Shown: piece by piece, positions 1-6,456 of the stretch
How the letters are laid out: each line of letters starts with the position of its first letter
Position numbering within the stretch: position 1 is the first letter of the stretch
Assembly: GCF_004793765.1 (NCBI RefSeq)
Contig: NZ_SRYM01000035.1
Span: 1-39,645, forward strand
Length of the DNA: 39,645 bases
Reading direction: 5' to 3'
DNA from: Parabacteroides distasonis
GTDB lineage: Bacteria; Bacteroidota; Bacteroidia; Bacteroidales; Tannerellaceae
Notes under the pieces: model-generated
What the model saw: only the letters and a program-made list of their open reading frames with translations
Database searches by the model: none
What the model was told of the DNA's origin: nothing
Translations under genes and position numbers: made by a program

Positions 1-49
1 AACTATATTTCAATAATTTCAAAGAACTTTTTCAGATTTTAATGGGACA
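1..49 (+). mobile_element. 3' end of an insertion sequence (transposase C-terminus plus terminal inverted repeat)
   Basis: Reading frame 3 gives LYFNNFKELFQILMGQ and a stop at 51-53, which looks like the last residues of a DDE transposase running off the left edge. The terminal bases TTTTAATGGGACA (37-49) recur in inverted orientation at the right edge of the window; over 47 bases (3-49 against the reverse complement of 39599-39645) 42 agree. If the IS ends at 49, the transposase stop codon (TAG, 51-53) lies in the flanking DNA. The IS family is not assigned because only the tip is visible. Confidence 0.65.
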
Positions 50-670
50 GTAGTGATGATGACCAGTAATTTGGAGAAGATCTCCGAGCATGGTTTCAAT
101 ACGGTCCGTATCGTTAAGGCGATGGAGGAATTGCTGAAAGACCGAAGAGGTAATCTTACGCTTACCAACATAAACGGATTATGCCGGATTGCCTTGGATA
201 AATTGAAGAAAACGTATGAGCAGGATATTCAAGAGAAGAATATCCGGATTGTTTTCGATAATTTGACGCTGTCTTTGATGATGGAGGTAAACGTGGAGCA
301 GTTCAGTAAGGTTCTGGCCGGGATATTGAAAAATTCCATGTATGCCCTGTTGAAGAAATCGGAGACTGTGACTTTTAGTCCGGAGATATTCCTTGGATTG
401 AAAGTCAATAAGGATATGCTGGAAATAACGATCCGGGATAATGGGTCCGGTATCGACGAGAATATAAAAGATAAGATATTCTCTCCTTTCTTCACGACAA
501 AGACAACGGGGGAAGCGGCCGGCGTAGGGCTTTACCTATGCCGTGAGATCGTGCAAAACCATCGGGGAACCATCGAGGTGGAGAGTAAGAAAGGAGAATA
601 TACCCAGTTTCTAATTACGATCCCTGTATATCAACCGAAAACAATTACACCGCCTAAAGAGGAGGAATAG
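50..670 (+). pseudogene. Histidine kinase, 5'-truncated by the IS (C-terminal half only)
   Basis: About 200 codons remain, carrying the end of a dimerisation helix (NLEKISEHG...) and a complete HATPase_c domain: N-box-like KNSMYALL, G1 box DNGSGID, F-box FSPFFTTK and G2 box AGVGLYLCREI. The H-box with the phosphorylated histidine is absent. The remaining N-terminus aligns with the middle of the kinase encoded just downstream (KKIEEHGNRATSIIRG), about 75 residues past that protein's H-box, so a 5' part is missing. The reading frame begins directly at the IS end (49/50), which explains the loss. An in-frame ATG at 53-61 could still allow translation of an isolated ATPase domain. It is followed 2 bases later by the intact kinase gene, so it was probably the first gene of a signalling operon. 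Confidence 0.75.
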
Positions 671-672
671 AT

Positions 673-1524
673 ATGGAAGACCAGAGTAAGGAAATAGAAC
701 GGCTACGTTTGCAAGTGAAGAACTTAGAGAAATTATCTTCTTTAGGTATGTTGAGTGCCGGGATCGCGCATGAGATCCAGAATCCGCTCAACTTTGTCAT
801 CAATTTCAGTAAGCTGTCCTCTAAGTTAGTGGATGACTTGGAAGATATTTTAGAAGAAGAGAAAGATGTCTTGCCTCCGGAATCTTGGGAGAAGCTGACC
901 GCCTTGCATGAGGAGTTTAGCGAGATCGTTAACGATTTGCATGGTAACTTGAAGAAGATCGAGGAACATGGAAACCGGGCGACAAGTATTATCCGGGGTA
1001 TCTTGCTTTATTCCAGAGGGAAGGATGACGAGTACATCCCTACGGATATCAAGAATCTGGTGAAGGAATATGTTTGGTTGGCTTATCATTCGATGCGAGC
1101 GAATTATAAAGGTTTCAATATCGCGATCCGGGAGCATTACGAGGAGGGGCTTCCGATGCTGAAAGTGATCCCGCAGGATTTGAGCCGTGCGGTATTGAAT
1201 GTCATGAATAACGCTTGCTACGCGGTCTATAGTAAATCCAAGCTCTCGCCGATCGGGTATGAGCCGGTTATATCCGTGGATCTACGGAAGGAGGGAGATT
1301 CTTTAAGATTAAGTATCGAGGATAATGGTATCGGTATGCCGGAGAATATCCGGGAGCAGATATTCTCTGCGTTTTTCACTACGAAACCGGTGGGAGAGGG
1401 AACTGGCTTGGGGCTATCTATCACTCGATCCATTATAGAGGAGAAGCATGACGGGAAGATAGAGGTGGAATCGAAAGAAGGCGAGTTTACCCGTTTCATA
1501 TTTCTTATTCCATTAACGAAATAA
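673..1524 (+). CDS. Sensor histidine kinase without a membrane domain
   Basis: A 283-residue cytosolic two-component kinase. An N-terminal coiled coil (1-24) leads into the H-box GIAHEIQNPLNF with phosphoacceptor His33, a long two-helix dimerisation region (to about 125), and HATPase_c with N-box NVMNNACYAV (about 177-186), G1 DNGIGMP, F-box FSAFFTTK and G2 GEGTGLGLS. There is no transmembrane segment or PAS/GAF domain, so any signal must come from a partner such as the truncated kinase upstream or from a cytosolic cue. It sits 2 bases after that kinase and 11 bases before the response regulator, which is its likely phosphotransfer partner. Domain assignment is firm; the signal is unknown. 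Confidence 0.93.
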   Translation: MEDQSKEIERLRLQVKNLEKLSSLGMLSAGIAHEIQNPLNFVINFSKLSSKLVDDLEDILEEEKDVLPPESWEKLTALHEEFSEIVNDLHGNLKKIEEHGNRATSIIRGILLYSRGKDDEYIPTDIKNLVKEYVWLAYHSMRANYKGFNIAIREHYEEGLPMLKVIPQDLSRAVLNVMNNACYAVYSKSKLSPIGYEPVISVDLRKEGDSLRLSIEDNGIGMPENIREQIFSAFFTTKPVGEGTGLGLSITRSIIEEKHDGKIEVESKEGEFTRFIFLIPLTK

Positions 1525-1535
1525 ACAGAAGAATT

Positions 1536-2708
1536 ATGGCGATCAAGATATTAAGCGTAGACGACGAACAGGATCTGGAAGCGTTGCTAACCCAATATTT
1601 CCGTCGGAAGATCCGTAAGGGAGAGTATGAGTTCTCCTTTGCCCATAATGGCTTGGAGGCGTTGAGGATGATGTTGGACCATCCGGACTTTGATATCATA
1701 TTGAGCGATATCAATATGCCGGAGATGGATGGCTTGACATTGCTGACGAAGATTAACGAGATGCGTAACCCGGCCTTGAAATGTATCATCGTATCGGCTT
1801 ATGGGGATATGGAGAATATTCGTACCGCCATGAACCATGGCGCTTTCGACTTCGCTACCAAGCCGATCGATATGGAGGATCTGGAACGTACGATCGAGAA
1901 GGCGGTCGAGCAGATTTCTTTTATCAAGGAGGCCCAAAAGGAACATCATCAGCTAGAGGAGATACAATACGACTTGAACGTGGCACGTGAGATACAGCAA
2001 TCGATCTTGCCGAAGCAGTTCCCTCCGTTCCCGCAATATAAGCAATTCGATCTTTATGCGACCATGAACGCGGCGAAAGCCGTGGGGGGTGATTTCTATG
2101 ATTTCTTCTTGGTGGACGATAATCATCTGGGTTTTACGATCGCTGATGTGTCGGATAAAGGGATTCCGGCCGCTATTTTCATGGCGATCAGCCGTACGGT
2201 GATCCGTGCTACGGCGCTTAGGCAGCTTTCCCCGGCGGTTTGCATGAAGGAATCGAATGATCTATTGTGCCGTGAGAGTGTCAATGGGATGTTTGTCACT
2301 ACTTTTTATGCGATCTTGAATATCCATACGGGCGACGTGGTTTATTGCAATGGGGGGCATAATCGTCCGGTTTGGATTCGTAAGAACGATAAGGTATCTC
2401 TTTTGCCGATGACTGGTGGGATGGCCTTGGGAGTCGTGCCGGGATTAGCTTATAAAGAACAATCCTTGAAACTGGAAGCGGGAGACAGCTTGTTCCTCTA
2501 TACGGATGGAATCAGTGAGGCGATGAACCTGCGGAATGAGCAATATGGAGATATCCGTTTGGTAGAGGCTTGTAGCTCCGTGAAGAACCAATCCCCCAAA
2601 TCCATGATCGAAGGTATATCCGAATCCGTCCAATCATTCGTGAACGGCGCTACGCAGAGCGATGATATTACGATGTTGGCGCTGACTTATAAAGGGCAGA
2701 TTTTATGA
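1536..2708 (+). CDS. Response regulator fused to a SpoIIE/PP2C serine phosphatase
   Basis: A 390-residue two-domain regulator. The receiver domain (1-125) has the acidic pocket Asp9/Asp10, phosphoacceptor Asp58 in LSDINMPEMDG, and the conserved Lys in FATKPID. A helical linker (about 128-165) joins it to a PP2C-type SpoIIE domain (about 165-388) with the metal-binding motifs VGGDFYDFF, ADVSDKG, LYTDGISEAMN and QSDDITML. By analogy with RsbU/RssB-like proteins, phosphorylation would switch on dephosphorylation of a serine-phosphorylated anti-sigma-factor antagonist. No STAS-domain antagonist or RsbW-like kinase is encoded in the window, so the substrate lies elsewhere. It is the last gene of the kinase operon and is followed by a strong terminator. 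Confidence 0.93.
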   Translation: MAIKILSVDDEQDLEALLTQYFRRKIRKGEYEFSFAHNGLEALRMMLDHPDFDIILSDINMPEMDGLTLLTKINEMRNPALKCIIVSAYGDMENIRTAMNHGAFDFATKPIDMEDLERTIEKAVEQISFIKEAQKEHHQLEEIQYDLNVAREIQQSILPKQFPPFPQYKQFDLYATMNAAKAVGGDFYDFFLVDDNHLGFTIADVSDKGIPAAIFMAISRTVIRATALRQLSPAVCMKESNDLLCRESVNGMFVTTFYAILNIHTGDVVYCNGGHNRPVWIRKNDKVSLLPMTGGMALGVVPGLAYKEQSLKLEAGDSLFLYTDGISEAMNLRNEQYGDIRLVEACSSVKNQSPKSMIEGISESVQSFVNGATQSDDITMLALTYKGQIL

Positions 2709-2779
2709 GAACGAGGGTGTGACGGATTTAGAAGTGACTATTCGGAAATGTTACTGATTGTAATTACTAAATTTAAAAG

Positions 2780-2826
2780 AGAGCCGTGTCAAACTCTATT
2801 CTTGAGTAATGACACGGCTCTTTTTG
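2780..2826. terminator. Bidirectional intrinsic terminator
   Basis: A perfect 12-bp stem (AGAGCCGTGTCA at 2780-2791 with its complement at 2810-2821), an 18-nt loop and a T-run to 2825. An A-rich stretch precedes the stem, so it can also end the minus-strand protease/lipoprotein transcript. It separates convergent operons. Confidence 0.9.
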
Positions 2827-2857
2827 TTCTGATCATCGGATGAGAGGCTGATTAGCA

Positions 2858-3502
2858 TCATTCGGAAGGCTTCCAGTCCTTCATTTGTTCTATGATATAG
2901 GCTATTGCTTCCTCGTCTGAGTCGTAAACATGATATTCTAAGCTGACGTTTTTATCAGGTGATAGCTCTTCTTGATAATAGAACTCACTTTTTGGGAAGA
3001 TTGTATCATCGTCAGCGATATCATCCGGATAAAGGATCGTTGCGTGTAATAGATTGTCTCCATCCGTTTTTAAATAAAAACGACCACCTAGCTGCTCATG
3101 TACCAATAGCTGATCGGGGGTGATTAATCCATTTCCTTGAGATTCATACATGTATTTATGTCCGACAAGTAATAGTATGTTCCCTAGTCCTTTCTCTCGT
3201 TGATAAGCGTTCCATTTCTGCCATAGAGTGTCTTTGCTACTTATCTGTATTGGAATATATAGCTTACTGTCATGGAACCAAATAGTTGAGGGCGAATCAG
3301 TAAGATAGGATTTCCCTTCTTGCATTATTTCTGTCGAGCCATCTTTCTTTGTAAATGTCTTGGATGTCTTTATTGAGAAGAATCGGTTTTCCATTGTTAC
3401 TCGAAATTCTTCTCCACTCAGTTCATCGTCTTTATCGCATGTACAGAAAAAGACCAAGGAGAACATAGATAGCATGAGGTATTTAAATAGTGATGTATTC
3501 AT
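2858..3502 (-). CDS. Small secreted lipoprotein of unknown function, paired with a C10 protease
   Basis: A 214-residue protein with a positively charged, hydrophobic leader ending FFCTCDKDDE; Cys20 or Cys22 is the probable lipidated residue. The rest is polar, with no domain I recognise. It starts 11 bases after the stop of the C10 protease gene and has no visible promoter of its own, so the two are probably co-transcribed. In Bacteroides fragilis, C10 proteases are encoded beside small Spi-like inhibitors. This protein occupies that position but is longer, and I see no clear similarity to the inhibitors, so an inhibitor or accessory role is only a hypothesis. Confidence 0.8.
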   Translation of the reverse strand: MNTSLFKYLMLSMFSLVFFCTCDKDDELSGEEFRVTMENRFFSIKTSKTFTKKDGSTEIMQEGKSYLTDSPSTIWFHDSKLYIPIQISSKDTLWQKWNAYQREKGLGNILLLVGHKYMYESQGNGLITPDQLLVHEQLGGRFYLKTDGDNLLHATILYPDDIADDDTIFPKSEFYYQEELSPDKNVSLEYHVYDSDEEAIAYIIEQMKDWKPSE

Positions 3503-3513
3503 AATTAAAAGGA

Positions 3514-4917
3514 TTATTTTAACATATAACGTTCTGTGTCATAAGTGGTATTTGATACCCAATCGCTATAGGAGCTAGCCTCGAGCCATAAATAATCATA
3601 CGAGCCATCGTATCCCCAGTTCATTCCTAATTGATGTGTCGCATTTGTTAGATTTTCTCTCTCATAAGTGAAAGTGTATCCTATTATGTTTCCAGCTTCG
3701 TCACGCTCGTTAGAGTCATTTCCTAGATTGTCTGTACCGACCCAACCGAAGGTGCTTGTCGTGGTTGTTGTGATTTTCTTATATCGGTCACAAATGAGAG
3801 TATGTCCGGCATCTTTATTGAATATGGAGATAACAGTTGGTATATTATTATACAACTGAGTTATGATGTATGAATAGTCGATGTCCTTGACTGTATAGTT
3901 GTATCCTAATTGGTTTAAGAAATCAGCTAAATAATATCTGTTTGAGCCACTCTCATTTATTCCATATTTAGTGTTGATCTGCTGCCCTACATATCCGATG
4001 AATATCGCTGCTGCCGCTTGTCCTGAACTAGCACTTTGGTTTTTTGCCATTTGATTCCATACCGTAGAACTATTACCTGTGTAGGTGTAGGTATTATTGC
4101 TACTGTTATAAGTGGCAGTGGTTACTGTAGAAACGGGCTTGTTATTTTTGTAATGTAGATAATACAAATATTGCGCTCCGGCTATGGCTGTACATCCCGC
4201 GGGACAGTGGCTTCCGGAAGTGCCATATTTGTAAGGAACATATTCGTTCCAAGGCGAATCTTGTCCCCAATTTGTTTTTATTATGTGACCAATGTTTGTG
4301 GTACTTGTTTTAGGTGCGCTTGTGCTAATTAATTCCCAATAACCGGATCCCGGGCTTAGTGCTGCGGCTTTCGGGAGCGTTTCCAAAACCTTTGGGTTGA
4401 TTTGGATTGAATCCGGGTTTATCTCTTTGTTGCTTAAAGTGATGGCTTGCCATAGGTTGTATGTGTTTTCTTGTGTGTTTTCTATTTGTTTTATGAAAAA
4501 TAGCTCTTTTTCTAAACTATTGAGATAGGCAAGAAGCGCAGGATTCATGCTCGTGGTATCACTTATATTAAATTGCCCTGTGTCGGAAGAGGCCATGACT
4601 AAAGGAACTCTATGATCGGTGGAGAGTAATTCCCAACCATCCTCGTAATTAGCAATATACATGATAGTATCCTCTTTGTATATGTAAGGAGTCAATGTAT
4701 AACTTGTCAGGACACGGGCCTGCTTTCCTTGAAGTTTAATTTGGGAAATATAATTTCTTAAATCTTTGACAATTGCAGGTTCATTTTCGCTTATGGATAA
4801 ATTCCCGGATTTTGTTTGAGTAATATTTTGCGTACCGATCATGTCCAAATCTTCCGATAAGTTAGTACATGAAGATAAGCCTGCTAATAATGTGAAGGTT
4901 AATAATGTTTTTTTCAT
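3514..4917 (-). CDS. C10-family (streptopain-like) cysteine protease, lipoprotein
   Basis: A 467-residue secreted protease. The signal peptide ends in lipobox LSSC with lipidated Cys17. Residues 18 to about 205 form a propeptide-like region. The mature domain starts near TNWGQDSPWN (215-224) and has the family active-site block HCPAGCTAIAGAQ with nucleophile Cys242, and catalytic His372 in DAGHTLICD. The late motif MNWGYDGSYDYLW matches the conserved Trp/Gly stretch of C10 enzymes. Relatives include streptopain, Prevotella interpain A and the Bacteroides Bfp proteases, which degrade host proteins. It would be zymogen-activated and anchored to the outer membrane. The gene is AT-richer than the GC-rich gene just upstream. 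A small lipoprotein gene follows in the same operon. Confidence 0.92.
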   Translation of the reverse strand: MKKTLLTFTLLAGLSSCTNLSEDLDMIGTQNITQTKSGNLSISENEPAIVKDLRNYISQIKLQGKQARVLTSYTLTPYIYKEDTIMYIANYEDGWELLSTDHRVPLVMASSDTGQFNISDTTSMNPALLAYLNSLEKELFFIKQIENTQENTYNLWQAITLSNKEINPDSIQINPKVLETLPKAAALSPGSGYWELISTSAPKTSTTNIGHIIKTNWGQDSPWNEYVPYKYGTSGSHCPAGCTAIAGAQYLYYLHYKNNKPVSTVTTATYNSSNNTYTYTGNSSTVWNQMAKNQSASSGQAAAAIFIGYVGQQINTKYGINESGSNRYYLADFLNQLGYNYTVKDIDYSYIITQLYNNIPTVISIFNKDAGHTLICDRYKKITTTTTSTFGWVGTDNLGNDSNERDEAGNIIGYTFTYERENLTNATHQLGMNWGYDGSYDYLWLEASSYSDWVSNTTYDTERYMLK

Positions 4918-4967
4918 GATGATTTAATTTAAAAGATTAATCTTATAGCCTTTTACATAAATGGAGT

Positions 4968-5756
4968 TTATTCTTTCCTCTTGGCTGCCGCCTTCGCCGC
5001 GCCGACGCGCTGGTTGTAGAGGGCGGTGGTCTCGTCGATAAGGGCGTTCAGCTCGTTGACGAAGCGGGCGGTCTCGGCGGTGGGAGCCGCTACGCTCTGC
5101 ACGAAGGCGATCGTGGTCATATCATCGTAAAGGTCGTCCATACGTAGGCGTACGACCGCGCTCGCCTCTTTGATGGAGGCTGCCCTGTTGCCGGTGCGCT
5201 GGGCGGTCAGTTTCGCGTATTCGTCGTTCGCCGCACGGAGGCTATCTAGTATCTCTTTCAGCCCCAATGTCTGTATCAGCGCCGGAACCCCCTCCTTGTC
5301 GAGATCTAGCAAAAGACCCTGTATCTGCGCCGTCTCTTGCTGGTTGGCCGATTTATAGATGCCGATATAGGGTTTGATAATATTGTAGACAGTCTGTGCC
5401 GCCGTGCGTTGCGCCTCGATGGGGCTTTTCCTCATTTGTGACACCGTGGTAGTGAGATAGACCGAGAAGTCGTCGCGTTGTTTATCCAAGTCTAGCAACT
5501 GGGCGGTCTCGTCGCTGATGTGGGATTGGTTCACGAGGTCGGTCATTAAGACTTGATCCTTCTCGAAGGCCGCCTTTTGCGCGTCGGTGATGCCTAGCGG
5601 GTTATTGTCCAGACTGATCTCGTCGGGGCTTTCGGAGTCACCACCTCCCCCTCCGGCAGCGAACGCCAGCCGGTAGAAGGCGTTCATGAAGTTTGTGTAC
5701 TCTGCGTTGTTCAATTTAGTCAGGCCCGCGGGTTTGATTTTCGTGTATGTTCCCAT
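4968..5756 (-). CDS. DUF6261-like helical protein, function unknown
   Basis: A 262-residue, predominantly alpha-helical protein without a signal peptide or membrane segment. It begins KIKPAGLTKLNNAEYTNFMNAF, which resembles the N-terminus of the Bacteroidales DUF6261 family, and carries a Gly-rich linker near residues 36-40. The C-terminus is basic (AKAAAKRKE). The gene is clearly GC-richer than its neighbours. A TACCTTTA element upstream on the minus strand resembles the -7 box. No function can be given; the family assignment is from memory of the N-terminal pattern and is moderate. Confidence 0.72.
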   Translation of the reverse strand: MGTYTKIKPAGLTKLNNAEYTNFMNAFYRLAFAAGGGGGDSESPDEISLDNNPLGITDAQKAAFEKDQVLMTDLVNQSHISDETAQLLDLDKQRDDFSVYLTTTVSQMRKSPIEAQRTAAQTVYNIIKPYIGIYKSANQQETAQIQGLLLDLDKEGVPALIQTLGLKEILDSLRAANDEYAKLTAQRTGNRAASIKEASAVVRLRMDDLYDDMTTIAFVQSVAAPTAETARFVNELNALIDETTALYNQRVGAAKAAAKRKE

Positions 5757-5853
5757 TTTTTTTGTATTTAAGGTTTAACTTATTGTTTGTCCTCAGTGGC
5801 TAAAGGTAGGAATTAATTTGGATACTATGCTTATTTGGTAAATAATAGTCGCT

Positions 5854-6008
5854 GCCGGAGTCGGAACGGTAGCGAAGTGGGGGGCGAGGGGCGCCATACG
5901 TTTCGCTTTGCTTTGGAGTCGTGCGGCGGGGGTCGCCGTGCGTTTCGCTTAGCTTTGGGGTTATGCGGCTAGGGTCGCCATGTGCTTCGATACCGTTCCG
6001 ACTCCGGC
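5854..6008. repeat. 24-bp inverted repeat enclosing a 42-bp tandem repeat
   Basis: Arms 5854-5877 and 5985-6008 are inverted copies matching at 23 of 24 positions. Between and reaching into them lie two full 42-bp direct repeats (5892-5933 and 5934-5975) and a partial third (from 5976), each starting CGCC(A/G)T and containing TTTCGCTT.GCTTTGG. Forty-two bases is 14 codons, so both strands keep open reading frames across it (minus-strand repeats read SETHGDP / SETYGAP), but neither looks like a real protein. The GC-rich stem could form a large cruciform or a structured transcript. It lies between two minus-strand genes. Confidence 0.85.
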
Positions 6009-6031
6009 GGCGGGGGCCGTTCATCATCTTC

Positions 6032-6295
6032 TTAATGGTTGTACATATCCTTATTATAAAAATCCAGCACCTTGATCGCCATATCGTAGGCCGCTTGTGC
6101 CGGGCTTTCCGGATTGATCTCTATCGCTTGCAGGTAGCTGTTGAGGGCTAGGCGTATGTTGCCTAGTTTATAATGAGCTTTTCCGAGGAGAAACCAAGCC
6201 TCGTCGGATCTCGGTTGCTCCGTGAGGTAAGCGTCCAAGAGCCGGATCGCTTCTTCTAGTTTATTCTCTGAAATAAGTCGCTTTATCTCTTCCAT
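6032..6295 (-). CDS. Small TPR-repeat protein
   Basis: An 87-residue cytosolic protein starting MEEIKRLISE with about two tetratricopeptide helix pairs (NKLEEAIRLLDAYLTEQP, SDEAWFLLGKAHYKLGN, IRLALNSYLQAIEINPESP). Such proteins are protein-interaction adaptors; the partner is unknown. I chose the ATG at 6295 rather than the one 17 codons upstream because a promoter-like TACCTTCG box lies between the two, making the upstream part untranscribed. The gene diverges from topA, from which it is separated by a short promoter region. Confidence 0.85.
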   Translation of the reverse strand: MEEIKRLISENKLEEAIRLLDAYLTEQPRSDEAWFLLGKAHYKLGNIRLALNSYLQAIEINPESPAQAAYDMAIKVLDFYNKDMYNH

Positions 6296-6418
6296 ATTTT
6301 TGAATAGCTTTTTGATTTTGTCCCGCGAAGGTAAATAGAAACGCATGACTATATATATAATGTATAGGAAAAAACGCTTTTTTAGTGATCGATATACTGC
6401 GTACGTTAATTATTTGTG

Positions 6419-6426
6419 TAAGTTTG
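6419..6426 (+). promoter_or_regulatory. Promoter -7 box for topA
   Basis: TAAGTTTG matches the Bacteroidota -7 consensus TAnnTTTG. It lies 30 bases before the topA ATG at 6457, which excludes the longer in-frame start at 6385. Confidence 0.6.
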
Positions 6427-6456
6427 CACCCGATTTCTAACCAGCAAAAAATAGAT

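Noticed and set aside
5800-6027. Minus-strand 75-codon ORF with SETHGDP repeats, and a plus-strand ORF over the same bases
   Set aside because: They arise because the repeat unit is 42 bp and keeps frames open; the sequences are low-complexity with no homologous character or clear ribosome site.
6385-6456. Upstream extension of topA from a GTG
   Set aside because: The extension is not family-like, and a consensus -7 box (6419-6426) lies inside it.
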